A stretch of DNA of 29,946 nucleotides from JAJPXC01 sp964562375. Its GTDB lineage: Bacteria; Bacteroidota; Bacteroidia; Bacteroidales; Muribaculaceae. Positions 8,989 to 17,017 of the stretch are shown here, piece after piece. The translations under genes were made by a program, and so were the position numbers. Under the pieces are notes generated by a model. The model was given only the letters and a program-made list of their open reading frames with translations. It was not told where the DNA came from and ran no database searches. Numbering within the stretch: the first letter of the stretch is position 1; the number at the start of each line of letters is the position of its first letter. The DNA lies in the NCBI GenBank assembly GCA_964562375.1, contig CAZLSW010000036.1, forward strand, positions 1 to 29,946. Direction: 5' to 3'.

Positions 8989-9039
8989 GGCATTTTATTT
9001 GGGACTAAGGCTTAATAGGTCATATTTTGTCTTCTTGAG

Positions 9040-9136
9040 CTTGTATCGTCCTTGTATCGAACTTGTATAGTCAATTGATGGAGTAACAAGTGTGGCAACT
9101 AGTGGGATAGCTGTAGCGGTAACTGTAGCGGTAACT
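9040..9136. repeat. Short helical-phase tandem repeats between integrase and AlbA_2 gene
   Basis: Three 11-bp units starting CTTGTAT follow one another at 9040-9050, 9051-9061 and 9062-9072. Forty bases on, a perfect 12-bp unit GTAGCGGTAACT occurs twice in tandem (9113-9124, 9125-9136). They lie 50-150 bp upstream of the -7 box of the AlbA_2 gene, so they could be operators. They could equally be arm-type integrase sites or leftover repeats. Confidence 0.6.
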
Positions 9137-9154
9137 CTAACTGAGGATCGGTTT

Positions 9155-10735
9155 CTATCGTTTCCAGGCTTGGGTGGTGGCGAGTAGCTGGTAGAACTCG
9201 GTGAGGCGAGTTTTGGGCAGGCGGTCGATGTATTTGGCTGCCGCGGCAGCGCCCTCAATATTCCACAGGTAGACGGCGAGGTGGAGCAGGGCGCTCACGG
9301 GGTCTTTCTCAACGGCGGCGAAGTATTCTTTCTTGGCCTGGATGCCGAGCATGCGCTGCAACGCCTTCTCGTCGTTCTTGGTCTGCGCCAAATCGTAGAC
9401 CGATGCAGGTTCGGCAGCAGTATTCGCGTCGGATGACGCGGAGCCGTCGAGCTTGTCCATCAGGTTTTTCTTGGCTTTCATGCTCAGATGCACGTAGTTG
9501 CCCATCATCTTGTCGGTGGTGTGGCCCGTGACCGACCGGATGGTTTCCGAGGGGACCCCTAAGGAGGAGGCGCGAGTGGTGAAGGTGTGGCGCCCAAGGT
9601 GGGACGTGAGTTTTGAGTATCTCGGCACCATCTTCTCGTCAACCTTGTTGCCCACCTGGCGTGTGAGTTTCCATTCACCGGTGAGACCTGCCAATTGCCC
9701 AACGATTTTCATCTGCTCGTTGAACTTTTGATTGCTGATCTGCGGGAACACGTGGTCGTCGGGGTTGTCGGTTGGGCCATATTTGGCGAGAATGCTGCGG
9801 TGGATATTGGTCAATGGGAAGGCGATGCGCTGGTTGGTTTTCTCGGCCACGAAGTCAACGCAGTCGCCTACGATGTCGCGCCAGCGCATATCCATCGCGT
9901 CGCCGAATCGCATCCCCGAGTAGCAGCAAAACAGGAACACGTCGCGGGTGCGGTCAATCGCTTTGCTCGGTGTTTGGAATGCTCGGATCGCCTCCAAGTC
10001 CTCCAACTCGAGAGGCAAACGGTTGGATCGCCCAGTTTTCTTGGAATCATCGCGGAATCGCGGCGTGTAATCCTTGTAAGCCGTGCATGGGTTGTAGCCC
10101 TTTTTCGCAGCCCAGTTGAAGAAGCCCTTCATCGATTTCATCAACTGGGTGACATAGGCGTTGGTGAGATCCTGCTGTATCAGATACACTTCAAATTTCT
10201 CCAGAAAATCCACTGTGATGTCCTCGAAGTAAAGCTTCTTGCGGAACTCGTTAAGTCGGCGCAAGATCGTGTTGTGCTTTGTGGAAGTGGGTTTGCTCCA
10301 CTGGGCGGTTTTTGGATCGATACGCCGCTCCTCGTCGCGCTCGTCGATGAGCATCTGGTAATACTCGGCGACGGTCTTTCTCGTCACCCTTTCCTCATCA
10401 AGCTCCTTTCTCAGACCCTCGCGCACATTGTTGGGCGTGGGTGTCATCCCATAGTGTTCCAACGAGGCGAACACCTGGTCGAGAGCCGTCCTGATTTTCG
10501 ACAGGCGAGCATTGATGTCCGATGCGCTCACCTCGGCCTGGTTGAAATTGTTGCGGCGCACCATCTGCGTCTCCTTGTTCCACTGGTGCTCGCCAATGCG
10601 ATGGCCGGTGAAAAAGAAGATGCGCTTGCCGCAGAAAGTGATGTCGGCATTTATGGGCAATTCGGCGCCTTCCTTACCGGATTTCCGCTTCTCAATGCGG
10701 AAATTTAAGTTGTACTTATAGGTGCTCATAATCAT
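9155..10735 (-). CDS. Tyrosine recombinase (island integrase)
   Basis: Site-specific tyrosine recombinase of 526 residues with a Bacteroidales-type N-terminal arm-binding domain, a SAM-like core-binding domain (about 120-220) and a catalytic domain (about 240-425). Catalytic residues are visible: Arg in YSGMRFGDAM (about 275), Lys in AEKTNQ (about 299), HLGR (His 379, Arg 382), TGH (His 405) and the nucleophile Tyr in GNYVHL (about 414). A 90-residue C-terminal tail extends past the usual end. The start may be the second ATG, two codons in. Its promoter faces the tRNA 3' end at 10926-10952, about 190 bp away, as expected for an integrase next to its attachment site. It most likely mobilises the defence island to its left. 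Confidence 0.92.
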   Translation of the reverse strand: MIMSTYKYNLNFRIEKRKSGKEGAELPINADITFCGKRIFFFTGHRIGEHQWNKETQMVRRNNFNQAEVSASDINARLSKIRTALDQVFASLEHYGMTPTPNNVREGLRKELDEERVTRKTVAEYYQMLIDERDEERRIDPKTAQWSKPTSTKHNTILRRLNEFRKKLYFEDITVDFLEKFEVYLIQQDLTNAYVTQLMKSMKGFFNWAAKKGYNPCTAYKDYTPRFRDDSKKTGRSNRLPLELEDLEAIRAFQTPSKAIDRTRDVFLFCCYSGMRFGDAMDMRWRDIVGDCVDFVAEKTNQRIAFPLTNIHRSILAKYGPTDNPDDHVFPQISNQKFNEQMKIVGQLAGLTGEWKLTRQVGNKVDEKMVPRYSKLTSHLGRHTFTTRASSLGVPSETIRSVTGHTTDKMMGNYVHLSMKAKKNLMDKLDGSASSDANTAAEPASVYDLAQTKNDEKALQRMLGIQAKKEYFAAVEKDPVSALLHLAVYLWNIEGAAAAAKYIDRLPKTRLTEFYQLLATTQAWKR

Positions 10736-10763
10736 CGATTTCCGTAAAAATTTCCGAAATTAA

Positions 10764-10814
10764 ACATACAAATTTCTTGAACCCTAATCTACATACAAAT
10801 TTACATACAAAAAT
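10764..10814 (-). promoter_or_regulatory. Integrase promoter with three ACATACAAA repeats
   Basis: The minus strand reads TAAATTTG at 10796-10803, an exact TAnnTTTG box about 60 nt before the integrase ATG. ACATACAAATTT occurs at 10764-10775 and 10791-10802, and ACATACAAAAAT at 10803-10814. Spaced direct repeats close to the attachment site could be arm-type sites bound by the recombinase or an autoregulatory operator. Confidence 0.45.
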
Positions 10815-10925
10815 CGAGAAATTCAAGCAAATTCCAAGAAATTTCGTGAAATTCTTTATTTTTATAAATCATTATGATTTAGTCATTTATAGCGTCATTA
10901 AGCATCAACGTGACACTCCAAAAAA

Positions 10926-10952
10926 CGTGGGGTTCGAATCCCTGTCTTTCCG
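10926..10952 (+). other. Attachment site: 3' end of a tRNA gene (probably tRNA-Ser) without its 5' part
   Basis: The sequence carries a T-arm with the TTCGAAT loop (10933-10939), GGG/CCC stem pairs, an acceptor 3' strand TCTTTCC (10945-10951) and G as discriminator base (10952), which fits tRNA-Ser. Nothing upstream forms D or anticodon arms, so this is only the 3' end. An intact tRNA would be expected at the far left end of the island, outside the window. This marks the right boundary of the defence island. Confidence 0.65.
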
Positions 10953-10956
10953 CTGG

Positions 10957-10989
10957 AAGCCTTTCAACGTGAAGTTGAGAGGCTTTTTT
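10957..10989 (+). terminator. Rho-independent terminator, original terminator of the tRNA gene
   Basis: AAGCCTTTCAAC (10957-10968) pairs with GTTGAGAGGCTT (10974-10985) over 12 positions with one T-G pair, followed by a run of T. It lies 4 bp after the tRNA 3' end and is best read as the tRNA's own terminator, displaced with the 3' fragment. The rest of 10990-11304 holds no gene. I note only a GTAAC/GTTAC inverted pair around CTTTGCA at 11220-11236, which could belong to the end of the right-hand element. Confidence 0.8.
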
Positions 10990-11304
10990 ACGTCGCCTGA
11001 ATTGAGGTGTTAAGGTAAGCTAAACTATTTTTAATCAATGGATTGAGAAAATGTTAGCTGTCGGTTTTGAAATTTCGGGCAACCTTGCGAAGGGTTGCAA
11101 AAGTCGCAAAAACGTCCCCTGGTGATACCAAATCAGTGCCAGTAATTTTATTTCACGAAAATTGGCACCAAAGACGACCTTAAGTTGGTGATCAGACGAA
11201 GGTTAACCCATTGCGATGTGTAACCTTTGCAGTTACAATCCCCACGGTATCCGAACCTCGGGTACTTACAGGGTAAAATGACTGCAACTAACTGATTATC
11301 AAAG

Positions 11305-12522
11305 ATGAAAACTAAATTTCGTGTAGCTTTCTATCTTCGCACCGGGTTTGTGAAGAAAGATGGTACAGTGCCAATTAGAGGTCGCATGTACCTCAACAAT
11401 GAGCGTATTGAGCTGGAAAACACTGGGTTATCTACTCTACCGGGCAATTGGTGCTCGGAGAAAAACCGATGCAAAGGCCGCTCTACAGAGGCCGCTCAGA
11501 ACAACGCCGAGCTCGACCGCATCGAGTCAGATCTGCAACACATCTTCCGTCGCTTCGAGTTCTCGGAACTGCTCTGCCTCGAGCGCATCAAGGCCGAATA
11601 CTACGGCACGATGAAGTCGGATGTTTCCCTGATGGAGTTCTGGGACCAATTCCTGGAGCGCCTCGCACCGGAGGTCAACGTCACCCGCACGAAGGCCTCC
11701 TACGGCAAGTACGACGTGCTAAAGCGCCACTTCGCCCACTTCCTCCAGGTGCGCTACAAGCGCAAGGATGTGAAGATGACGGAGCTCAACTACACGATGA
11801 TGACCGAGTTTCAGACGTTCATGCTCAACACGCTGAAGCTCAAGTACAACACCGTGATGCGTTCGCTGCGCAACTTCAAGACCGTCACCATTCAGGCGCA
11901 GAAGCACGGCCTGCTGCTGAAAGACCCGTTCGTCAACATGAAACTGCGCCAGAAGTGCGAGGATCGCGGGTTCCTCACCGACGAGGAGATCAACCAACTC
12001 CTCAACCACAAGTTCGAGATCAAACGCCTGGAGCAGGTGCGCGACATCTTCATCTTCAGCTGCTTCACCGGTCTGGCCTACATAGACATGGCCAAACTCA
12101 CGAGAGAGAACATCGTGGTGATGGACGGTCGCGAGTGGATCATGACGCGCCGTCAGAAGACCGACGTCCCCACCAACATCCTCCTACTCAACATCCCCAA
12201 GAAACTCATCGAGAAGTACGCCGGCGTTGACCCCAAGGGCCGACTCCTCCCCATCATCACCAACCAGCGCATGAACGCGTATCTCAAAGAGATCGCCGAC
12301 CTGTGCGGGATCGAGAAGAATCTGACGTGCCATGTGGCGAGGCACACGTTCGCGACAATGGCGCTGTCGAAGGGGGTGCCCATCGAGTCGGTGTCGAAGA
12401 TGCTCGGCCATACCAACGTCCGGACCACCCAATTGTACGCAAGGATTACAAATAAAAAGGTGGAGCACGACATGCTGGAGCTGGCCACCAAACTCGGCGG
12501 GTTCAACTGCGTGGGTGTGTAA
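11305..12522 (+). CDS. IntDOT-type tyrosine recombinase (conjugative element integrase)
   Basis: Tyrosine recombinase of 405 residues of the type found at the end of Bacteroidales conjugative transposons. It has an N-terminal arm-binding region, a core-binding domain (about 105-205) and a catalytic domain (about 220-395). Visible are Lys in RQKTDV, CHVARHTFA (His and second Arg), LGHTN and Tyr in TTQLYARI. The first catalytic Arg is missing: the segment reads FTGLAYIDM where the classical motif has TGxR. This is known for IntDOT of CTnDOT, which works without it. It starts the element whose transfer genes follow on the same strand. Its attachment site should lie in 10990-11304, but I cannot place it. 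Confidence 0.92.
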   Translation: MKTKFRVAFYLRTGFVKKDGTVPIRGRMYLNNERIELENTGLSTLPGNWCSEKNRCKGRSTEAAQNNAELDRIESDLQHIFRRFEFSELLCLERIKAEYYGTMKSDVSLMEFWDQFLERLAPEVNVTRTKASYGKYDVLKRHFAHFLQVRYKRKDVKMTELNYTMMTEFQTFMLNTLKLKYNTVMRSLRNFKTVTIQAQKHGLLLKDPFVNMKLRQKCEDRGFLTDEEINQLLNHKFEIKRLEQVRDIFIFSCFTGLAYIDMAKLTRENIVVMDGREWIMTRRQKTDVPTNILLLNIPKKLIEKYAGVDPKGRLLPIITNQRMNAYLKEIADLCGIEKNLTCHVARHTFATMALSKGVPIESVSKMLGHTNVRTTQLYARITNKKVEHDMLELATKLGGFNCVGV

Positions 12523-12558
12523 GACCTGTCACTACGTGGGTTGAATAACCCTCCATCC

Positions 12559-12599
12559 CCAAAGCCCCGACGGTTCAATTTGAGCCGCCGGGGCTTTGG
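12559..12599. terminator. Long GC-rich hairpin behind the integrase gene
   Basis: CCAAAGCCCCG (12559-12569) pairs perfectly with CGGGGCTTTGG (12589-12599). The stem continues inward through CGG/CCG and a few more pairs. It lies 37 bp after the integrase stop. There is no T-run on either side, so it may be a weak terminator or a processing or recombination structure. Confidence 0.55.
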
Positions 12600-12668
12600 C
12601 GTATACGAGGGATGTCTCACAAGTGGGAGGTTTGGGCTTAGGGAAATCAGTGCGACATCGGGATAATG

Positions 12669-12701
12669 AATGTCCCGCTTTTGAGGAAATGGCGGGACAT
12701 T
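12669..12701. promoter_or_regulatory. Perfect 10-bp inverted repeat upstream of the tra operon
   Basis: AATGTCCCGC (12669-12678) and GCGGGACATT (12692-12701) are separated by 13 bases. It lies about 115 bp before the first tra start. It could be an operator, an RNA hairpin or part of a transfer origin. No start codon or promoter box clearly belongs to it. Confidence 0.5.
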
Positions 12702-12816
12702 GTGGCTAACAATCATTAAATGTGGATGTTGCGGGAATGGGATTTTTGGCTGTCCGCTTATAACATCGGATATTTGGGCTGAAATTCAACCGCAAAAATC
12801 AGCATATCTCACAAAC

Positions 12817-13248
12817 ATGAGCGCATTCACGATCATAATCGTCATAGTGACCCTCGCCTACATAATCTATTATGGCGCGGCGATAAGCCAGGAGGTGATC
12901 CGTGTCCGCAAGGAGGAGACTCCCGACACGGAAACTTTCACTCTCGACGGCTCCGACACGCATATCGAACAACCGGTGTCAGTGGTAGAAACCGAGGGTG
13001 GCTTCCAAGTTGAAAGGAATAACATGACTGAATCGGAGCCTTCCGTTTCCGAGGACAAGCAGATGGTCATCTATGAGAATCTTCCATCGGAGGAGCCTAA
13101 GGAGAATCTCCACGAGGGGATGAACGAGGTAGACGATGCCAAATTCGGCGAGGAATACCCGGCAGATGATTTTGAGATATTTATGCAGAACCGCCTCAAG
13201 AACGCCCTGCAGCCTGTCAACGATGAGTCGAGCCTTGACCGCATATAA
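12817..13248 (+). CDS. Small conjugation-operon membrane protein
   Basis: 143-residue protein with one N-terminal membrane segment (about residues 3-20, TIIIVIVTLAYIIYYGAA) and a long acidic, low-complexity cytoplasmic or periplasmic tail. The ATG at 12817 was preferred over an in-frame ATG at 12700 because the hydrophobic stretch then becomes N-terminal and the extra residues look non-coding. Its end overlaps the start of the DUF4134 gene by 26 nt. Position at the head of the tra operon suggests a TraC/TraD-position membrane component. I do not recognise the family with certainty. Confidence 0.6.
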   Translation: MSAFTIIIVIVTLAYIIYYGAAISQEVIRVRKEETPDTETFTLDGSDTHIEQPVSVVETEGGFQVERNNMTESEPSVSEDKQMVIYENLPSEEPKENLHEGMNEVDDAKFGEEYPADDFEIFMQNRLKNALQPVNDESSLDRI

Positions 13249-13564
13249 GCCCTGCATTGCCCTCGGTGTCGGCATGGGTGCCTTTGCGGATGCGGGGGCG
13301 AAGTGCGGGAGTGTGGATTATTCGTGGGGAGCCGGGGCGTTGGCCACGATGCACGACTATGTGGTGACGATGATGCTCTACACGGTGTACGTGTGCTACG
13401 CCATAGCGGCTATCGTGGTGATTTACTCGTCGTTGCAGATCTATATAAAGATGAATATCGGCGAGCAGGGAGTGGCCAAGGACGTGATGATGGTGGTGGG
13501 CGCGTGCCTTTTCATGATCGGTGCGGCGGTTGTGCTGCCGGCGTTCTTCGGCTATCGGATTTAG
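13223..13564 (+). CDS. DUF4134 (TraE-like) conjugation membrane protein, first copy
   Basis: 113-residue protein with two membrane segments (about 42-70 and 85-108) around the short loop KMNIGEQGVAKDV, ending in VVGACLFMIGAAVVLPAFFG. This is the DUF4134 pattern of TraE in Bacteroidales conjugative elements, which are small inner-membrane proteins of the mating apparatus. The start ATG at 13223 overlaps the upstream gene and gives a short N-terminus without a convincing signal peptide. It is paralogous to the next gene. Confidence 0.78.
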   Translation: MSRALTAYKPCIALGVGMGAFADAGAKCGSVDYSWGAGALATMHDYVVTMMLYTVYVCYAIAAIVVIYSSLQIYIKMNIGEQGVAKDVMMVVGACLFMIGAAVVLPAFFGYRI

Positions 13565-13635
13565 AAACCATATCAACCAACTATAAAACAACATTTTACA
13601 ACTAACCAATCAAAAAAATCACAGGTAAAAAAGCA

Positions 13636-14013
13636 ATGTTTAAAGGTTTCAAAAACAAGACGCGACAGTGGGGCGCGGCCCTGCTAAGCAGCAACCGCTT
13701 GCATACGGCGTTGGCCATGGCGATTTGTTGCTCGTTTGTTGCGGGCGCGCAAAACACGGCCGGCAACTACGAGGCCGGCACCACGGCGATGACGGAGGTG
13801 GCGACAGAGATCGTCAAGTACGTTCCCATTGTGGTGAAGCTATGTTACGCCATCGCGGGCGTCGTGGCTGTTGTGGGCGCGATCAGCGTCTACATCGCGA
13901 TGAACAACGAGGAGCAGGATGTCAAGAAAAAGATCATGATGGTGGTCGGCGCTTGCATCTTCCTGATCGCGGCGGCGAAGTGTCTACCCTTGTTCTTCGG
14001 CATCAGTTCGTAG
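13636..14013 (+). CDS. DUF4134 (TraE-like) conjugation membrane protein, second copy
   Basis: 125-residue DUF4134 protein. A signal-peptide-like hydrophobic stretch (about 24-38, ending VAGAQ) is followed by two membrane segments (about 62-85 and 98-122) around AMNNEEQDVKKK, ending MMVVGACIFLIAAAKCLPLFFG. The C-terminal half closely resembles the preceding DUF4134 protein, so the two probably arose by duplication. It lies 71 nt behind that gene and is followed after 1 nt by the lipoprotein gene. Confidence 0.82.
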   Translation: MFKGFKNKTRQWGAALLSSNRLHTALAMAICCSFVAGAQNTAGNYEAGTTAMTEVATEIVKYVPIVVKLCYAIAGVVAVVGAISVYIAMNNEEQDVKKKIMMVVGACIFLIAAAKCLPLFFGISS

Positions 14014-14014
14014 G

Positions 14015-14770
14015 ATGAAGGCTCTCTATGGCATAGGCGTGCTCCTTGGTCTCGCGGGGTTGACCTCGTGCGAGCGGGGCTGCCTGTGCCATCTCGGAGG
14101 GTCGGAGGGGAAAGCGACTGTGGTTGTGGACGTTGACTGGAGAGAGTGCTCGCAGATTCCATCAGGAATGACGGGATTGGCGAGTGATGGCTCTTGGGTT
14201 GTGACCCATGACATTAACTCGGCCACTTTGAGGCTCCCTGTCGGCAACCACGACCTCGTTGTGTATAACCAAAGTGAGAGCGAGTTCGGCAGCGTCCTTT
14301 TTGACGGGATGACTGCAAAGGGAAAAGAGGTTGAGACACCCTCTTGGCTGACCAACGTCTTACCGGTTATTGAAGCTCCTGAATGGCTTGCCGCGGGGTC
14401 GCTCACTGACGTGACAATCTGGCCGGAGATGGTTGGCGACAACTGCAAGTGTGAGCTTTGCGAGTGCTGCGGGATGCACGCCGGACCGATCCTTGTGGGA
14501 ACCATCACGCCACGGCAACTCACCCACGACCTATATGTGAAGATCTATGCTGAGGGTTTGAAGAACGTGCGCTCAGTAAGAGTGTCTTTCAACGGCCTGG
14601 CAAGCGAGGTGTCGATGCTGGACGGCAGCTACAGCGGCAATTGCTCGCAGTTGCTGGGTGAATGGAGCAAATCCTCCGACTACCTCTCCGCCTCCACCCT
14701 GGAGCAACGGCAAGGGCGACAAGAACACCACCGTAACCATCCACGGCATCTCACTCGTCACCGACCTTGA
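14015..14770 (+). CDS. Outer-membrane lipoprotein (DUF5119-like), apparently frameshifted near its end
   Basis: Begins MKALYGIGVLLGLAGLTSC, a lipoprotein signal with lipobox Cys at residue 19. The rest is beta-rich and resembles the DUF5119 family of fimbrillin-associated (Mfa2/FimB-like) lipoproteins of Bacteroidales. This is an unusual product within a tra operon, although it starts 1 nt after the DUF4134 stop. The last 24 residues are Arg/His/Gln-rich and unlike the rest. A sensible continuation (WSNGKGDKNTTVTIHGISL onward) is open in the +1 frame to 14849, so an indel at about 14680-14710 is likely. The reconstructed gene would span 14015-14849. The DUF5119 assignment is moderate. Confidence 0.6.
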   Translation: MKALYGIGVLLGLAGLTSCERGCLCHLGGSEGKATVVVDVDWRECSQIPSGMTGLASDGSWVVTHDINSATLRLPVGNHDLVVYNQSESEFGSVLFDGMTAKGKEVETPSWLTNVLPVIEAPEWLAAGSLTDVTIWPEMVGDNCKCELCECCGMHAGPILVGTITPRQLTHDLYVKIYAEGLKNVRSVRVSFNGLASEVSMLDGSYSGNCSQLLGEWSKSSDYLSASTLEQRQGRQEHHRNHPRHLTRHRP

Positions 14771-14850
14771 GATCGCCAAGATGGACTTCACCACCGGCGA
14801 GTGGGAGTTCTGCGGCGAGACCGGCAAGCTATGTGCCGTCACTGACTGAG

Positions 14851-15057
14851 ATGGCCCAGCTCTACTACTTTATCAACCCGCTGAAAGGACGGTACGACTG
14901 GATTGAGGGCATCGAGCCGTTGAGCGGCACCTACCTCACCTCCACCGAACCGTCAGCATCCTCGCTCTACCTTTTCGACTCCACTAATGGTGTCGTCACC
15001 GGCACTTCCTCAAAGGCTTACACAAAATCTAAATTACGACTTTTCTATCTGTTTTAA
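14851..15057 (+). CDS. Small hypothetical protein coupled to TraG
   Basis: 68 codons starting MAQLYYFINPLKGRYDW. No membrane segment or known motif is seen. Support is positional: it starts 1 nt after the end of the reconstructed lipoprotein frame, and its stop overlaps the TraG start (TAATG). It occupies the place of TraF/DUF4133 but does not look like that family. It may be a degraded piece. Confidence 0.4.
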   Translation: MAQLYYFINPLKGRYDWIEGIEPLSGTYLTSTEPSASSLYLFDSTNGVVTGTSSKAYTKSKLRLFYLF

Positions 15058-17006
15058 TGACACTTATGGTTATACTCTTGATAGTTGCGGTGCTGGTCGG
15101 GATGGCTATCTCGGTGAGCGCGTTCGGTACGGGAGGCAAGCGCAAGCACGTGTTCCAGGACATCTTGCCGGGTTTCGTGCGGCCTTACACCAACATCGAG
15201 ATCAACAACACCTCGATGCCGGTGGACTTCATGAGCTGCGTTGCCGACATCCCCGGAGCGGACACAGTGGTGTTCAATCAGGTCATCTTCGTGCCTTCGC
15301 AGAAGCGGGAATTGTCGGCCTTGGAGAAGAAGAAAAACCGCCACGCGTCCATCCCCAACCCAAGCAACCTTATCGCTGTGGAGGACATCAAGAAGGTGCA
15401 GGAGGTAATCGCCCGCGAGAGCAAGCAGTTGGTCTACACCCACTACAACCTGATGGTAGTTTGCCCTAAATCTGTGGATATGCAAAAGCCCACCAATCAC
15501 CTTGAAAACGCTTTCGGGCGTTTGGGCATACACATATCCAAGCGGGCGTATAATCAGTTGGAGCTGTTTATTGGGTCGTTCCCTGGCAACGCCTACTCAT
15601 TGTCGCAAGACTACGACCGGTTCCTGACGTTGAGCGACGCGGCGGTCTGCCTTATGTATAAGGAAAGAATCAAACACTCGGAGGACACACCCTTGAAGAT
15701 TTACTACACCGACCGCCAAGGTGTGCCAGTGGCCATCGACATTACCGGTAAGGAGGGTCGGGAGAAACTGACCGACAACTCCAACTTCTTCTGCCTTGGC
15801 CCCTCGGGGAGCGGCAAATCGTTCCACATGAACTCGGTCGTTCGCCAGCTACACGAGCAGGGCACTGACGTGGTGATGGTTGATACAGGTAACTCATACG
15901 AGGGCATGTGCGAGTACCTTGGCGGCAAATACATCTCTTACACCGAGGAAAAGCCAATCACGATGAACCCGTTCAAAATCAGCCGTGACGAGAAGAATGT
16001 CGAGAAAATCAACTTCCTTAAAAACCTTGTGCTGCTGATTTGGAAAGGGTCGAACGGCGTGGTCAGCAAGACCGAGGACTCGCTCGTCAACCAAACTCTC
16101 AACGAGTATTATGAGGATTATTTCGGCCAGCAACGAAAAGTGACCTCGTTGTCGTTCAACTCGTTCTACGACTTCGCCGTGGAGCGCATCCCGGTGATAA
16201 TATCCGAGAACGAGTTGCGTGGCATCGATTTCGCCGAATTGAAATATCAGCTGAAGGACTTCTATAAGGGCGGCTCCCATGAGGTAACGCTCAATGAGGA
16301 GATGGACGGCTCACTGTTCGGCGAGACATTCATAGTCTTCGAGATTGACGCCATCAAAGACGACCCCATCCTGTTCCCCATCGTCACGCTCATCATCATG
16401 GACGTGTTCCTACAGAAGATGCGCCTGAAGAAGAACCGCAAGGTGCTGGTCATCGAGGAAGCGTGGAAGGCAATCGCAACGCCGCTGATGGCAGAGTACA
16501 TCAAGTATCTCTACAAAACCGCCCGAAAGTTCTGGGCGAGCGTTGGCGTGGTGACGCAGGAGCTCCAGGACATCATCGGTTCGGAAATCGTGAAGGAGGC
16601 CATCATCAACAACTCCGACGTGACGATGCTGCTCGACCAGTCGAAGTTCAAGGAGCGTTTCGGTGAGATCAAGGCCATCCTCGGTCTGACCGACGTGGAC
16701 TGCAAGAAGATCTTCACCATCAACCGACTTGACAACAAGTCGGGCCGCTCGTTCTTCCGCGAGGTGTTTATTCGCCGCGGGGCCGTCAGCGGCGTCTACG
16801 GCGTAGAGGAATCCCCCGAGTGCTACATGACCTACACCACCGAGCGAGCCGAGAAAGAAGCCCTGAAACTTTATAAGGAGCAGCTCCATTGCACCCATCA
16901 GCAAGCCATCGAGCGTTTTGTGGCCGATTGGCGCAAGTCGGGCGAATCCAAGTACCTCCCCTTCGCTCAGCGAGTACTCAAAGAAGGAAAAATCCTGAAT
17001 CTATGA
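15057..17006 (+). CDS. traG: TraG-type conjugation ATPase (VirB4 family), apparently with an internal deletion
   Basis: VirB4-family ATPase that powers the mating apparatus at the inner membrane. An N-terminal membrane anchor (about residues 3-22) is followed at once by IEINNTSMPVDF (about 47-58). Walker A is GPSGSGKS (about 247-254) and Walker B VLVIEEAW (about 463-470). The C-terminal half is complete with QELQDIIGS and GLTDVDCKKIF. At 649 residues it is about 200 shorter than relatives as I remember them (about 830-850). The missing part is the stretch between the anchor and IEINNTS that normally forms most of the N-terminal VirB4 domain. The reading frame is kept, so a truncated protein may be made. 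The start overlaps the stop of the small upstream gene. Confidence 0.85.
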   Translation: MTLMVILLIVAVLVGMAISVSAFGTGGKRKHVFQDILPGFVRPYTNIEINNTSMPVDFMSCVADIPGADTVVFNQVIFVPSQKRELSALEKKKNRHASIPNPSNLIAVEDIKKVQEVIARESKQLVYTHYNLMVVCPKSVDMQKPTNHLENAFGRLGIHISKRAYNQLELFIGSFPGNAYSLSQDYDRFLTLSDAAVCLMYKERIKHSEDTPLKIYYTDRQGVPVAIDITGKEGREKLTDNSNFFCLGPSGSGKSFHMNSVVRQLHEQGTDVVMVDTGNSYEGMCEYLGGKYISYTEEKPITMNPFKISRDEKNVEKINFLKNLVLLIWKGSNGVVSKTEDSLVNQTLNEYYEDYFGQQRKVTSLSFNSFYDFAVERIPVIISENELRGIDFAELKYQLKDFYKGGSHEVTLNEEMDGSLFGETFIVFEIDAIKDDPILFPIVTLIIMDVFLQKMRLKKNRKVLVIEEAWKAIATPLMAEYIKYLYKTARKFWASVGVVTQELQDIIGSEIVKEAIINNSDVTMLLDQSKFKERFGEIKAILGLTDVDCKKIFTINRLDNKSGRSFFREVFIRRGAVSGVYGVEESPECYMTYTTERAEKEALKLYKEQLHCTHQQAIERFVADWRKSGESKYLPFAQRVLKEGKILNL

Positions 17007-17017
17007 CCAGTATGCGT

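Noticed and set aside
8995..9258. 87-codon minus-strand frame after the integrase
   Set aside because: Partly out-of-frame reading of the integrase end and partly translation of the tandem repeats.
9695..10708. 337-codon plus-strand frame
   Set aside because: Antisense to the tyrosine recombinase, with no domain or start context.
11220..11236. CTnDOT-like core site GTAnnTTTGC
   Set aside because: The sequence is GTAACCTTTGC, one base too long in the spacer, so it is not an exact match.
11448..12230. 260-codon frame within the IntDOT-like integrase
   Set aside because: Arg/His/Pro-rich out-of-frame translation of a GC-rich gene.
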